Shown here one piece after another: positions 18,704-28,079 of a stretch of DNA of 64,000 nucleotides; position 1 is the stretch's first letter, and every line of letters starts with the position of its first letter. The DNA is from Cytophagales bacterium UBA2561. GTDB lineage: Bacteria > Bacteroidota > Bacteroidia > Cytophagales > Thermoflexibacteraceae. The stretch is taken from NCBI GenBank assembly GCA_002340355.1, contig DDLX01000030.1, positions 14,747 to 78,746 on the forward strand, given 5' to 3'. Made by a program: the position numbers and the translations under genes. The notes beneath the pieces are model-generated. The model was not told where the DNA came from. It did not search any database and worked only from the letters and a program-made list of their open reading frames with translations.

Positions 18704-19846
18704 ATGACTGATTTTTTATTTATATGTGGCGCACCTCGGTCAGGTACTACATTATTACTATCTCTATTGGATGGACATAAAGATTTACGAATATGTCCTC
18801 ATGAAACACATATATTGCAATACTGGAACTATCATAAACATCACAAAACAATTGATAAGTTTTTTACTCGTGATTATCTGAATACACATGATATTTCTTT
18901 ACTTACGGATGAAGCAAGCATAGATATGCATAATCAATATATTCAATCAGTTTATGACACAAAAGCAACGTTTCATAAGATAATGAATGGAGAAGCGTTC
19001 ATTGAAAGTTATCATAAACAGCTTACTAACCAAGACATAACCCTTGATTCAATCTATCAAACAGTATTTAATAGTTTGTTTGGTGAAAATACTGGAATTT
19101 ATGTTGAAAAAAGACCTTTAGATAATGAAATAGAAGCAGTTACTTTAAACAAGGCATTGCCTAATGCTAAGTTTATTCATATTATTAGAGACCCTCGTAC
19201 AAGGTATTTATCTGCTAAAATGAGAAGAAAGCTACAAATAGGTAATAAGAAGCTACCAATAATTACTAAAAACCATAACGATACAAATTTTGCTGTTGCT
19301 CATGCCTCTATTAGTATGTGTAGTATAAAACTTGCTTCAATGAATAAACAAGTATTAAAAGATAAGTATTTAGTTCTAAAGTACGAAGATTTGCAGCTAG
19401 ATCCAGAGTATCATATTAAAAATATTTGTGTCTTTCTTGGTATTGAGTATCACCCAGATATGCTCAAGCAGACTTATTTTGGGAAACCACAAACAGGTAT
19501 ATCATCATTTACAGAAAAGGAAAATCATTCAAACGTAGTACAAGTTAATACTAAGAACCGTACTGAAAAGTATTATCAACACACGACTAAATTTGAGCGC
19601 AAGATTGTCAATTGTATGACATGGCAAGTAGCTCAGGAGTATAACTATGATGTTAAGAAAGTCGAACGGATTCGAGGTTGGGATGTATTATTTTCTGGTT
19701 TATTAAAGTATGAAAACCCTTTTAGTTATATAAAAAATAGGAAAGAAATGCTAAGGAATTTAGTAACATCCAGTAGCAACATTAGTAAGTTTTATTACCA
19801 TGACCTAATAGATAAATTTAGTAGAGGAATCCCTGTTGGAGATTAA
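18704..19846 (+). CDS. Sulfotransferase (PAPS-dependent)
   Basis: A 380-residue sulfotransferase-family protein. The 5'-phosphosulfate loop is GAPRSGTTLLLSLLDGH near the N-terminus and the 3'-phosphate-binding region is FIHIIRDPRTRYLSAK. YLVLKYEDLQLDPEYHI is the conserved late block. It transfers sulfate from PAPS, probably to a sugar hydroxyl of the surface glycan. It is an intact paralogue of the broken gene at 7476-8525. It lies 16 bp after the methyltransferase gene. Confidence 0.87.
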   Translation: MTDFLFICGAPRSGTTLLLSLLDGHKDLRICPHETHILQYWNYHKHHKTIDKFFTRDYLNTHDISLLTDEASIDMHNQYIQSVYDTKATFHKIMNGEAFIESYHKQLTNQDITLDSIYQTVFNSLFGENTGIYVEKRPLDNEIEAVTLNKALPNAKFIHIIRDPRTRYLSAKMRRKLQIGNKKLPIITKNHNDTNFAVAHASISMCSIKLASMNKQVLKDKYLVLKYEDLQLDPEYHIKNICVFLGIEYHPDMLKQTYFGKPQTGISSFTEKENHSNVVQVNTKNRTEKYYQHTTKFERKIVNCMTWQVAQEYNYDVKKVERIRGWDVLFSGLLKYENPFSYIKNRKEMLRNLVTSSSNISKFYYHDLIDKFSRGIPVGD

Positions 19847-19866
19847 TTTTAATTGATAATAATTCT

Positions 19867-20070
19867 ATGTTTTTAGTAACAACGGCTCTTACAGAGTTTT
19901 GGGATACATCCGATAGGATGGTATTCTTGGGAGAATGGTGCAAATTATACAAAGAGTCCCATAAATGGGAGCATTTATCATACGAAGATGCTCCTTTTTT
20001 TGCAAATGATATTGTTAAAATAACAAATAAAAATTGCTATTTGGGTTTCGAATTTATCAAAGAATACTAA
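19867..20070 (+). pseudogene. Chimeric scar: start of a LIC12162-type gene joined to the end of a methyltransferase
   Basis: The 67 codons begin MFLVTTALTEFWDTS, closely matching the first 45 or so residues of the intact LIC12162-family gene that starts at 20086. After DAPF the sequence switches to FANDIVKITNKNCYLGFEF, which matches the C-terminal end of the methyltransferase ending at 18687 (SNDIIKFSNKNCYLGFELTKK). The piece therefore fuses the head of one gene to the tail of another. The simplest reading is an old tandem duplication of the block followed by deletion of everything between. It is unlikely to encode a working protein. Confidence 0.8.
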
Positions 20071-20085
20071 TAATTTACTATTAAA

Positions 20086-21840
20086 ATGTTTTTAGCAACA
20101 ACCGCCCTGACAGAATTCTGGGATACTTCGGATGACAAAATCATATTTTTAGGAGAATGGTGTAAATTATACTCTGAGTCTCATCAATGGAAACATTTAC
20201 CTCATGAAGATGCTCCTTTTCTATGGAATAATGTGGACAGGATACTACAAGGTCTTGAAGAATGTGATGACATTTATGAAAAGACGTTATCTGCTTTAAC
20301 ACAAAAATTGAACGAAATCCATCATGTTAATTATGATACATTATATTATCGAATTTTATTAGGTTCATGGTTAGTATATTTTATTCAACAATTATATGAT
20401 AGATTCTATACATTACAATTATTTATTGAAAAGTATCCCAAATTTAATACTTACGTACTTGAACCTAAAGATTATTATATTCCAATAACATCATTGGATT
20501 ATATGCAAAAGATTCAAGAAGATAATCTGAATTTACAAATGTATTCCCAAATTCTAACTTTTTTGGGATATGAATTTCCTGCTAAGTCGCCATTAAGTCG
20601 TATTATTCCTCATAAGGATATTCACATTGATACCAGAATAGGATACAAATCTCAGCTAATTAAAAAATTATCTTATTTAATTAGATTTATATATAATAAC
20701 AATAATCAACCTCCAGTTCTTGCAAATATTCCTGATATTGCTAACAAAATTGATATATTTGATTTATTATGGAAAACAAAAACAATGCTTTCCATAGAGG
20801 ACTTTGGCTTTCAGTTTTCTATTGCCAATCAATACAATAAAAAAACACGAAAAAATCACAAAATAGAAATAGAAGATAAGTCTCTTTTTGGTACATGTGT
20901 AACATCTTTAATTTTTCAATATCTACCTGTTATTTATTTAGAAGGTTATCAGGATTTTCAGACACATATAGATACTATTACTTCAGATATTCCTAAACCT
21001 CAATTTGTTATGTCTTCTAATATGTTAATGAATAATGATATTTTTAAAGCATGGTATGCCAAACATAAGGATAGTGTACAATTGTTATATCTGCAACATG
21101 GAGGCGGGTACGGAATACAGTATATAGAGTATCAAGAAGTTTATGAAAAATCATGTGCTACATTATTTTATAATTGGGGTTGGGAAAATACAGAAAAATC
21201 AAAATATTTACCCTATCCTAAGCTATTAACCCAGAATCGAAAACAAACCAGCAAACAACAAATTTTATTTATCATGACAGAACATCCTCCATATACTTAC
21301 CGAATTCAAATCCATTTAATGTCATCTAATACACTTGAAAAATACATTGATTTTTCGATTGATTTTTTACAACAAGTAAAAAAAGAGTATAATGTTATTA
21401 TTCGCCTTAATCCAAATCAGTTTAATTGGAATATTAAAGAACGTATTCAAGATGTGGGCATATCTTTTCCCTTTGATGATTATAAAAAAAGTTTTCTTAA
21501 ACAGATGCAACAGTCTCATATTGTAGTTGTTGACCATTTGGCAACCACATATCTAGAATCTTTGGCAATCAATAAACCTACTATCATTATTATCCATCCC
21601 AAACTCTATAAGTTTCGAGAACCAATATATTTTGAAAAACTTGAAAAAGTAGGTATCTTGCATTACTCAACAAGGAAGGCTGCTGAGCATCTTAATAAAG
21701 TCTATGATAATGTGAATGATTGGTGGCTACAAAAAGAAGTGCAAGAAGTACGACAAGAATTTGTTCATAAATATGCTCGACCCCATAAAAATTGGTTAAA
21801 AAAATGGACCAAGGAGCTTAAAGAATTATCTAATAATTAA
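20086..21840 (+). CDS. Putative transferase, LIC12162 family (TIGR04331)
   Basis: A 584-residue protein matching the LIC12162 family named from Leptospira surface-polysaccharide loci. The N-terminal signature is FLATTALTEFWDTS, FLGEWCKLY and ILLGSWLVYFIQQLYDR. The C-terminal half resembles GT-B/CDP-glycerol-type capsule transferases, with LYLQHGGGYG, YNVIIRLNPNQFNW and VVDHLATTYLESLAINKPTI. It is a likely glycosyl- or glycerophosphotransferase acting in the cytosol on a lipid-linked glycan. The enzyme activity of the family has not been established to my knowledge. Its partial duplicate lies just upstream. Confidence 0.82.
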   Translation: MFLATTALTEFWDTSDDKIIFLGEWCKLYSESHQWKHLPHEDAPFLWNNVDRILQGLEECDDIYEKTLSALTQKLNEIHHVNYDTLYYRILLGSWLVYFIQQLYDRFYTLQLFIEKYPKFNTYVLEPKDYYIPITSLDYMQKIQEDNLNLQMYSQILTFLGYEFPAKSPLSRIIPHKDIHIDTRIGYKSQLIKKLSYLIRFIYNNNNQPPVLANIPDIANKIDIFDLLWKTKTMLSIEDFGFQFSIANQYNKKTRKNHKIEIEDKSLFGTCVTSLIFQYLPVIYLEGYQDFQTHIDTITSDIPKPQFVMSSNMLMNNDIFKAWYAKHKDSVQLLYLQHGGGYGIQYIEYQEVYEKSCATLFYNWGWENTEKSKYLPYPKLLTQNRKQTSKQQILFIMTEHPPYTYRIQIHLMSSNTLEKYIDFSIDFLQQVKKEYNVIIRLNPNQFNWNIKERIQDVGISFPFDDYKKSFLKQMQQSHIVVVDHLATTYLESLAINKPTIIIIHPKLYKFREPIYFEKLEKVGILHYSTRKAAEHLNKVYDNVNDWWLQKEVQEVRQEFVHKYARPHKNWLKKWTKELKELSNN

Positions 21841-21854
21841 TATTTTTATTTGCT

Positions 21855-22610
21855 TTGAAAATCACAGCTACTCTTCGCGCTCGAATGGGGTCAAGTCGAT
21901 TACCCGAAAAAACGCTCAAACCCATCATGGGTAAGCCCATGCTTTGGTATCAAATTGAGCGAATCAAACAAAGCCGCTTGATTGATGAAATCATCATTGC
22001 TACTTCGACAGCTCCAGCAGATGATGCCATTGAAAAATTTGCCAAAGAATATGGTGTCAAGGTATTTCGGGGAAGCGAAGATGATGTCTTTGGACGGGTC
22101 GTTGAATGTTTAAAAGAGTACCAAGTTGAACTTCACGCTGAATTTATGGGAGATAATCCTATTCCTGATGCGATACTAATTGATTCAATATTAGGATTTT
22201 ATTTAAAAAATAAAGATAAATATGACTATGTTTCGAATGCCTTATCAACTACTTACCCAGCAGGTTTTGAAGTTTATGTATATCCAGCCAACGTCTTAAT
22301 TGAAGCTGAAAAATACATTACAGAACCAAAGTTACGAGAACATGTTAATTTGCATATTTATCAAAAAACAGAACATTTCCGAATTTGTAATTTAGAAGCT
22401 CCCGAAATAATTCAAAAATATAAAGATTATCATTTTGAGGTTGATACAGCCGAAGATTTTGAAGTCATCAGTGCTGTTATTGACTATTTTTTTCCTAAAA
22501 ATCCTCACTTCTCTATGGTAGAAGCAATTCAATTCTTGGAAAGTCGTCCCGACTTGATTGCTAAAAATAGTGAAATTCACCGCCGATGGCAAGTATTTCG
22601 TAAAGATTAA
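21855..22610 (+). CDS. SpsF-type cytidylyltransferase (acylneuraminate/Kdo-like CMP-sugar synthetase family)
   Basis: A 251-residue nucleotidyltransferase from a TTG start at 21855. It keeps the canonical nucleotide loop LRARMGSSRLPEKTLKPIMGKP, unlike the paralogue at 13264. DDVFGRVVECL, AEFMGDNPIPD, TYPAGFEVYVYP, LREHVNLHIY and EVDTAEDFEVI are the family blocks. It should activate a sugar acid with CTP. It lies 14 bp downstream of the LIC12162-family transferase, whose donor it may supply; that pairing is inferred. A decayed region follows it. Confidence 0.85.
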   Translation: MKITATLRARMGSSRLPEKTLKPIMGKPMLWYQIERIKQSRLIDEIIIATSTAPADDAIEKFAKEYGVKVFRGSEDDVFGRVVECLKEYQVELHAEFMGDNPIPDAILIDSILGFYLKNKDKYDYVSNALSTTYPAGFEVYVYPANVLIEAEKYITEPKLREHVNLHIYQKTEHFRICNLEAPEIIQKYKDYHFEVDTAEDFEVISAVIDYFFPKNPHFSMVEAIQFLESRPDLIAKNSEIHRRWQVFRKD

Positions 22611-22622
22611 ACACAAAAAGTA

Positions 22623-22682
22623 ATGTCCAGAATTTACTCTGTGGTTATTATTGGCACAGGCAAAATTGCGACAGTGTTGTAG
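22623..22682 (+). pseudogene. Stub of a Rossmann-fold gene (Gfo/Idh/MocA-like)
   Basis: A 19-codon start (SRIYSVVIIGTGKIATVL) carries a GxGxIA dinucleotide-binding motif like that of Gfo/Idh/MocA oxidoreductases and then hits TAG at 22680-22682. No recognisable remainder of such a gene follows. It starts 12 bp after the SpsF gene, the spacing expected of an operon gene, so it looks like the surviving head of a lost oxidoreductase gene. Confidence 0.45.
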
Positions 22683-22713
22683 AATGTATGATGGCTATAA
22701 ATTGTTTTTACTC

Positions 22714-23532
22714 ATGAAATATAAAATCTTCATTTTTGACCTAAAAAAGCTGAGTAATACGGTATTGATAAACAACAGTAAAGTTTGCGAAAGAGCGTTA
22801 TCCTGATATTGATTTTATACAAGCAGATATTAATAATATTCAAATTATTCTCAACTCATCAGAATATAATAAAATCATCAACCATATCATATGTATTAAC
22901 TACTTACCTTATTATGCTTTACAAAACCAAAAAACGACAGCCAACTTTTCTTTTATAGAAGATTGGTTTGATCAAAAAGAGTATGACCAATTACATTATC
23001 AAACTGATAAATTTACTAAACAATGGTATCGTAAAGAAGATAAAGATATTACTACTTTTGAAGGAATATCTTATGGTCAGATAATAGAGCCTATATTTTC
23101 TAGGAAATATCTAGTGGGAATATTAGTAAAGTATGGAGAACTTATACGGGAGGCAGTAGAACAATACCATACGACTTGTATTCATTTTGATTTTTCTAAT
23201 CAGAGAAATTCTTTTTTTCATTATCTAGATGATGCACGGAAATTCTTTAATTAAAAGAAACGCTCGTAAAAGATGTATCTGAACAACTGAATATTCCGTC
23301 AGTTCAAATAACACCTCCTAATTATATTCTTTCTACTTTCAATGAGCGTATAACTTTTCAGTCTTCAAGTAATATGACAGAAAGTCTTCTGTTTAAGATC
23401 CGAAGTATAATTGAGAAAACATTAAATCTAAATACCAACAATGGTATCTATTTTTTTGCTTATTTTAATCAAGAATCCCTTTTACAAATATGCCCTGAAC
23501 AATTAGTGATTCCACACATTCCTTTAAGATGA
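22714..23532 (+). pseudogene. Decayed gene of unknown family
   Basis: Three consecutive open stretches in different frames look like one broken gene. The first is MKYKIFIFDLKK (22714 to a TGA near 22804). The second is ERYPDIDFIQADINN through FHYLDDARKFFN, about 150 codons, ending at TAA 23252-23254. The third is ETLVKDVSEQLN through LLQICPEQLVIPHIPLR, ending at TGA 23530-23532. I recognise no family; the composition resembles the other AT-rich glycan-locus genes. The middle stretch lacks a start codon, consistent with a frameshift inside a formerly longer gene. Confidence 0.5.
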
Positions 23533-23590
23533 TGTTTCAAAATGTATGATAAAGATTTGTAAAAAAGGTAAGAGGCTTTAAACTTGTAGA

Positions 23591-24036
23591 ATGTATGAGA
23601 TACAAGTTCAAGTAAAGTGTCCTTATTGCCTGAGTGCAAAGGTTGTTAAAAATGGAAAAAAATCAACAGCTCGTCAAAATTTTCTTTGCCGAAGGTGTCA
23701 AAAACAATTTCAATATGAGTATTTTTATCAAGGAGCTGACCCCTTATGGAAATGGCTTCGAGATACGGCAAAAGTCTGTTCTACGAGTTCTAAAATGGTG
23801 ACTAAACATCTTATTGAAACAAGTAAACTACTAAAAAACAAGTGGAAATTGATTATTTTTGTACTGATGGATTCAAAGGATTTGAAAGACGCTTTCAACG
23901 TCATAAACATAGTATCGGAAAGAAATATACTAAATATATTGAAGGATGCAATACCAATATTCGGGTGAAACTTACTCGTTTACAGCGTAGAAGCACCAAG
24001 TTTTCTAAAAAATTAGAATGTCAATGGTATTTATGA
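23591..24036 (+). mobile_element. Degraded IS1-family transposase remnant
   Basis: The first frame (23591-23968) starts with an InsA-like zinc ribbon: CPYC, then VVKNGKKSTARQNFLCRRC, then KQFQYEY. The InsB-like part appears in another frame from 23842: YFCTDGFKGFERRFQ, HSIGKKYTKYIEGCNTNIRVKLTRLQRRSTKFSKKLECQW. The middle is shortened and the two parts are in different frames, so no functional transposase remains. I cannot define terminal inverted repeats or a target duplication with confidence. It sits in the most decayed part of the glycan locus. Confidence 0.75.
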
Positions 24037-24064
24037 TAACAGAACCATATAAAGAAGTAAACAC

Positions 24065-24814
24065 ATGATTAAAAAAAATCAATCTTATCAATTAGGTAGT
24101 TGGATTATGTTAAATCATCCTTCTTCTGCCGAGATTTTAGCGGGTGCAGGCTTTGATTGGCTTTGTATTGATATGGAACACACCGTAACGGATTATTTCC
24201 AAGCTCAACAACTTATTGCAACTATTCAAGGTAAAGGAATAAAACCTTATGTTCGTATAGCTGATAACGACCCAATCATTATTAAACGAATTTTAGATGC
24301 TGGTGCAGAAGGTATCATTGTTCCAATGGTCAATTCACAGGCAGAAGCTCAAAAGGCTGTCGAAGCTTGTTTTTATCCACCAATTGGGAAACGAGGTGTA
24401 GGATTGGCTAGAGCACAAGGATACGGATTTAATTTTGATGAATACAAAAATACGACTGCCAAAGACATTAAAGTCATTGCCCAAATTGAGCATATTGATG
24501 CCATTGATGACCTCGAAGGAATCATTAAAACACAGGGAATTGCAGGAACTTTTATTGGACCTTATGACTTGTCAGGCTCTTTAGGAAAACCAGGAGATTA
24601 TGACGAACCTGACGTAAAAGAAGCCTTAGAACGATATGAAAATATTGCTCAAAAATATGACAAATGGATGGGCGTTCATGTCGTCGAACCCAACGCAGAA
24701 AAAGTTTTGGAAAAAGTTAAAAAAGGCTATAACTTTGTTGCCTTTAGTACAGATTATTTATTTTTGGGTACATTTGCTCGTAAGGAAGTAACCTCAATCA
24801 AACAAGCTTTATGA
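24065..24814 (+). CDS. HpcH/HpaI family aldolase
   Basis: A 249-residue class II (metal-dependent) aldolase of the HpcH/HpaI/citrate-lyase family. The pattern LGSWIMLNHPSSAEILAGAGFDWLCIDMEHT, then AEGIIVPMVNSQAEAQ, VIAQIEHIDAIDDLEGI and GTFIGPYDLSGSLG is typical. Such enzymes make or break 2-keto-3-deoxy acids from pyruvate and an aldehyde. It overlaps kdsB by 4 bp, so a 2-keto-3-deoxy sugar acid could be formed and then activated with CTP. The aldehyde partner is unknown. Confidence 0.88.
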   Translation: MIKKNQSYQLGSWIMLNHPSSAEILAGAGFDWLCIDMEHTVTDYFQAQQLIATIQGKGIKPYVRIADNDPIIIKRILDAGAEGIIVPMVNSQAEAQKAVEACFYPPIGKRGVGLARAQGYGFNFDEYKNTTAKDIKVIAQIEHIDAIDDLEGIIKTQGIAGTFIGPYDLSGSLGKPGDYDEPDVKEALERYENIAQKYDKWMGVHVVEPNAEKVLEKVKKGYNFVAFSTDYLFLGTFARKEVTSIKQAL

Positions 24815-25581
24815 AAATAATTGCGATTATTCCTGCCCGAATGGCATCATCTCGATTTCCAAATAAACCAATGGCTGATATTCATGGTATGCCCATGATT
24901 GGACACTGTTATACAAGAGCAAAAACGTGTTCACTTTTGGACGAGGTATATGTAGCAACTTGTGACCAAGTGATTCATGACTACATTGAAGGTATTGGTG
25001 GTAAGGCAGTGATGACAGCAGACACGCACGAACGAGCCTCCGACCGTGCTGCCGAAGCTCTTTTGAAAGTTGAAAAAGACGAAAGTTATACGGCTGATAT
25101 TGTAGTGATGCTTCAGGGGGATGAACCTATGATTACCGCACAAATGATTGAAGATGCGGTGAAACCTGTAGCTGAAGATCCTGAGATTAAAATCTCAAAC
25201 CTGATGGCAGAAATGAAATCACAAGAAGAACATGAAGACCCCAATGAAGTCAAAGTAGTGGTAGATAAAAAGAATTTTGCTTTATATTTTTCTCGTGAGC
25301 CAATTCCTTCCCGCAAAAAAGGAGGCAAAAATATCCCAATGCTCAAACAGGTTTGTATTATTCCATTTGAGCGAGACTTTTTATTGGAATACAATGCTAT
25401 GGAACAGACTCCACTCGAAATTATTGAATCAGTTGATATGATGCGTATCTTGGAAAATGGCATGAAAGTCAAAATGATTTTTACGGACATAGAGACGTAT
25501 GCAGTGGATACAGCAGAAGATTTAATGAATGTGATTCAAAAAATGGACACGGATTTATTAATGAAATCATATATTTCGTAA
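24811..25581 (+). CDS. kdsB: 3-deoxy-manno-octulosonate cytidylyltransferase (KdsB family)
   Basis: A 256-residue CMP-Kdo synthetase-family protein. The nucleotide loop IIPARMASSRFPNKPM is canonical, and VYVATCDQVI, MTADTHERASDRAAEAL, VVMLQGDEPMITAQM and YFSREPIPSRKK follow. It activates Kdo or a Kdo-like sugar acid as the CMP derivative. No other Kdo pathway gene (kdsA, kdsC, kdsD, waaA) is in the window. The 4-bp overlap with the aldolase gene suggests it may act on that enzyme's product and not on housekeeping Kdo. Confidence 0.88.
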   Translation: MKIIAIIPARMASSRFPNKPMADIHGMPMIGHCYTRAKTCSLLDEVYVATCDQVIHDYIEGIGGKAVMTADTHERASDRAAEALLKVEKDESYTADIVVMLQGDEPMITAQMIEDAVKPVAEDPEIKISNLMAEMKSQEEHEDPNEVKVVVDKKNFALYFSREPIPSRKKGGKNIPMLKQVCIIPFERDFLLEYNAMEQTPLEIIESVDMMRILENGMKVKMIFTDIETYAVDTAEDLMNVIQKMDTDLLMKSYIS

Positions 25582-25585
25582 AATA

Positions 25586-26176
25586 ATGTTAGTACGAGAA
25601 CTAGTACGTTGGCTGGATGCTTTATTATTTGCTATTCCTGGTGAGATAGGTGTCCTAATACGTTACCATATTATGAAATACCGATTCAAACAATGTGGGG
25701 CAAATTTGAGGTTGGATAATTCAGTTCGAATATTGGGACATAATTTGATTAATTTAAACGATAATGTATTTATTTCACGTAACTCAACTCTTATCGCACT
25801 TAATAGTAATATTAAGATAGGTTCAGGTGTTCATATCAATCAAAATGTAAATATTTCCGCACCAGATGGAGGAAATATTACAATTGGAAGTAATTGTTTG
25901 ATTGCTTCTGGTGTTATTATACGCTCGGCTAATCATAAAACCAATAGAGTAGATATTCCTATCAAACTGCAAGGGCATATTTCTGGTGATATTATCATAG
26001 AAGAGGATGTTTGGATTGCTTCTAATGTTGTCATTTTACCTAATGTTGTTGTTGGAAAAGGGGCAATTATTGCAGCAGGAGCCGTAGTTAATAAAAATGT
26101 TGAACCTTATACAATCGTAGGAGGAATTACTGCAAAATTACTAAAAAAAAGAAATTTAGAAGATGACAGAAGATGA
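25586..26176 (+). CDS. Left-handed beta-helix (hexapeptide repeat) acyltransferase
   Basis: A 196-residue acyltransferase with hexapeptide repeats from about residue 50 (NLNDNVFISRNS, NIKIGSGVHINQNV, NITIGSNCLIASGVIIR) and the typical end DVWIASNVVILPNVVVGKGAIIAAGAVV. His117 in RSANHK is the likely catalytic base. It probably O- or N-acetylates a sugar of the glycan using acetyl-CoA. It starts 4 bp after kdsB and overlaps the next gene by 14 bp. Confidence 0.85.
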   Translation: MLVRELVRWLDALLFAIPGEIGVLIRYHIMKYRFKQCGANLRLDNSVRILGHNLINLNDNVFISRNSTLIALNSNIKIGSGVHINQNVNISAPDGGNITIGSNCLIASGVIIRSANHKTNRVDIPIKLQGHISGDIIIEEDVWIASNVVILPNVVVGKGAIIAAGAVVNKNVEPYTIVGGITAKLLKKRNLEDDRR

Positions 26177-27146
26177 TATTCGTAAGCGAGATATTTTTAA
26201 TAAATACTTGGAATTATCTGCACAGGATGTTGCTGTTTTTTTTAAGGATAAATCCAGTTTTGTAAAAAGTAATCATTGCCTCGCATGTCAATCAAAAAAT
26301 ATTGAAATGGCTTTTGTAAAGCATGGTTTTCAATATGATAAATGCCAAAATTGTGGGACTTTTTTCGTAAATCCTCGTCCGACAATGGAAATGTTAGGAC
26401 AATTTTATGCAGATTCACCATCAACCTCTTTTTGGGTAAAAGAATTTTTCTTGCCTGTTGCTGAAGTAAGACGGGAGAAAATGTTCAAGCCTCGTGCCGA
26501 ATTTATTGCAAATTATTTCAAGAATCAATCTGAACTAATCATTGGGGATATTGGTGCAGGTTTTGGATTGTTTTTGGAAGAATATAAGAAAATTCGTCCA
26601 CAAGATAGAGTGCTTGCCATTGAGCCTTCGATTGAAATGGTGGAAATTTGCCAGAATAAAGGAATCGAAGTGATTCCCAAGACAATTGAAAAAGTGGAAC
26701 AACAAGAGTTATTTAATGTTTTGGTTGCTTTTGAATTATTTGAGCATTTATTTAATCCAGAATTCTTTTTGACAAAAGTATTTGAAAATCTAAAACCTGG
26801 GGGTTATTTCATATTCACAACGTTAAGTGGATTAGGATTTGACATTCAGCTACTTTGGGATAAGTCTAAAAGTGTATCACCTCCACACCATTTGAACTTT
26901 TTTAATCCAGAATCTACCGCTATTTTAGCTGAATCTGTTGGGTTTAAAGTGATTGAAAAAGCAACACCAGGTAAATTGGACTGGAATATTATCGAAGGAG
27001 GTTTAAAACACGAAAACATTAATCCAGGACGTTTTTGGGCAACTGTATCCAAATACGGCTCTCAAAAAGCAAAAGGAGAACTCCAAAATTGGATTCAAAA
27101 ACATAATTTCAGTTCGCATATGCGAATTATTTTGCAAAAACCTTAA
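26163..27146 (+). CDS. Class I methyltransferase with N-terminal zinc-binding motif
   Basis: A 327-residue methyltransferase. An N-terminal four-cysteine zinc module (CLACQS, then CQNCGTFFVNPRP) precedes the SAM-binding domain, whose motif I is IGDIGAGFGLFLEEY and motif II-III region is FNVLVAFELFEHLFNPEFFLTKVFENLKPGG. Such zinc-fronted methyltransferases in glycan loci are often sugar C- or O-methyltransferases. The start overlaps the acyltransferase gene by 14 bp. It is intact, unlike two other methyltransferase genes upstream in the locus. Confidence 0.83.
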   Translation: MTEDDIRKRDIFNKYLELSAQDVAVFFKDKSSFVKSNHCLACQSKNIEMAFVKHGFQYDKCQNCGTFFVNPRPTMEMLGQFYADSPSTSFWVKEFFLPVAEVRREKMFKPRAEFIANYFKNQSELIIGDIGAGFGLFLEEYKKIRPQDRVLAIEPSIEMVEICQNKGIEVIPKTIEKVEQQELFNVLVAFELFEHLFNPEFFLTKVFENLKPGGYFIFTTLSGLGFDIQLLWDKSKSVSPPHHLNFFNPESTAILAESVGFKVIEKATPGKLDWNIIEGGLKHENINPGRFWATVSKYGSQKAKGELQNWIQKHNFSSHMRIILQKP

Positions 27147-27155
27147 TGAATAAAA

Positions 27156-28079
27156 TTGATGAAAATTGTAGTCACTTCTCCTTCTTTTTCCAAAAATAAA
27201 ACCTTATGTGAAGAAGTCTCTGCTCTTTTTTCAGAAGTCATAATTAATTCTGATGGCAAACGAATGAAAGGACAGGAATTAATTGATTATCTGAAAGATG
27301 CAGACGGAGCAATCATTGGAACAGAAAAAATCACAGAAGAGATTCTTCAAAATTGCCCCAAATTACAATTTATTGGGAAGTACGGTGTTGGAATGGATAA
27401 TATTGATACTGAAGCCTGTCAAAAATATAATGTTGGAATCGGCTGGACAGGAGGAGTAAATCGTACTTCGGTTGCTGAAATGGCTTTGAGTTTCATGATT
27501 GGTTTATGTCGAAATTTGTATAAAACGACTTATCAACTCAAGAATGGCACTTGGAATAAGCATGGAGGATTTCAACTCACAGGGAAAACTGTTGGTATTA
27601 TCGGGGTTGGGTTTATTGGAAAAGAAGTAGCTCGGCTTCTCCAGCCTTTTAATTGTAAAATATTAGTCAATGATATCATCAATCAAGACCAATATTACCA
27701 AGAACATAATTTGATAGAAGCTTCCAAAGAAGAAATTTATTGTACTGCCGATGTGATTACGGTACATACTCCTTTGACTGACCAAACGCAATATTTGTTT
27801 AATTCAGATACGTTTCAAAAAATGAAATCTACGGCATTTGTTATCAATACAGCCCGAGGAAAAATCATTCACGCAAAAGATTTACAGGCTGCTCTTGAAA
27901 ATCAAATTATTGCAGGAGCAGCCTTGGATGTTTATGAAACAGAACCTGCGACTGATTTAGATTTTTTATCTCATCCTCATTTGATTTGTACACCACATAT
28001 TGGTGGAAATGCTGAAGAAGCAGTTTTGGCAATGGGCAGAAGTGCAATTTTTCATCTTAATAACTATTTTAACTCATGA
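27156..28079 (+). CDS. D-isomer-specific 2-hydroxyacid dehydrogenase
   Basis: A 307-residue NAD-dependent dehydrogenase related to phosphoglycerate dehydrogenase. The NAD motif is TVGIIGVGFIGKEVARLL. Catalytic Arg is in NTARGKIIH, Glu in YETEPATD and His in TPHIGGNAEEA. It probably reduces a 2-keto acid or oxidises a 2-hydroxy acid in synthesis of the sugar acid of this module. It overlaps the SDR gene by 4 bp. The specific substrate is unknown. Confidence 0.88.
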   Translation: MMKIVVTSPSFSKNKTLCEEVSALFSEVIINSDGKRMKGQELIDYLKDADGAIIGTEKITEEILQNCPKLQFIGKYGVGMDNIDTEACQKYNVGIGWTGGVNRTSVAEMALSFMIGLCRNLYKTTYQLKNGTWNKHGGFQLTGKTVGIIGVGFIGKEVARLLQPFNCKILVNDIINQDQYYQEHNLIEASKEEIYCTADVITVHTPLTDQTQYLFNSDTFQKMKSTAFVINTARGKIIHAKDLQAALENQIIAGAALDVYETEPATDLDFLSHPHLICTPHIGGNAEEAVLAMGRSAIFHLNNYFNS

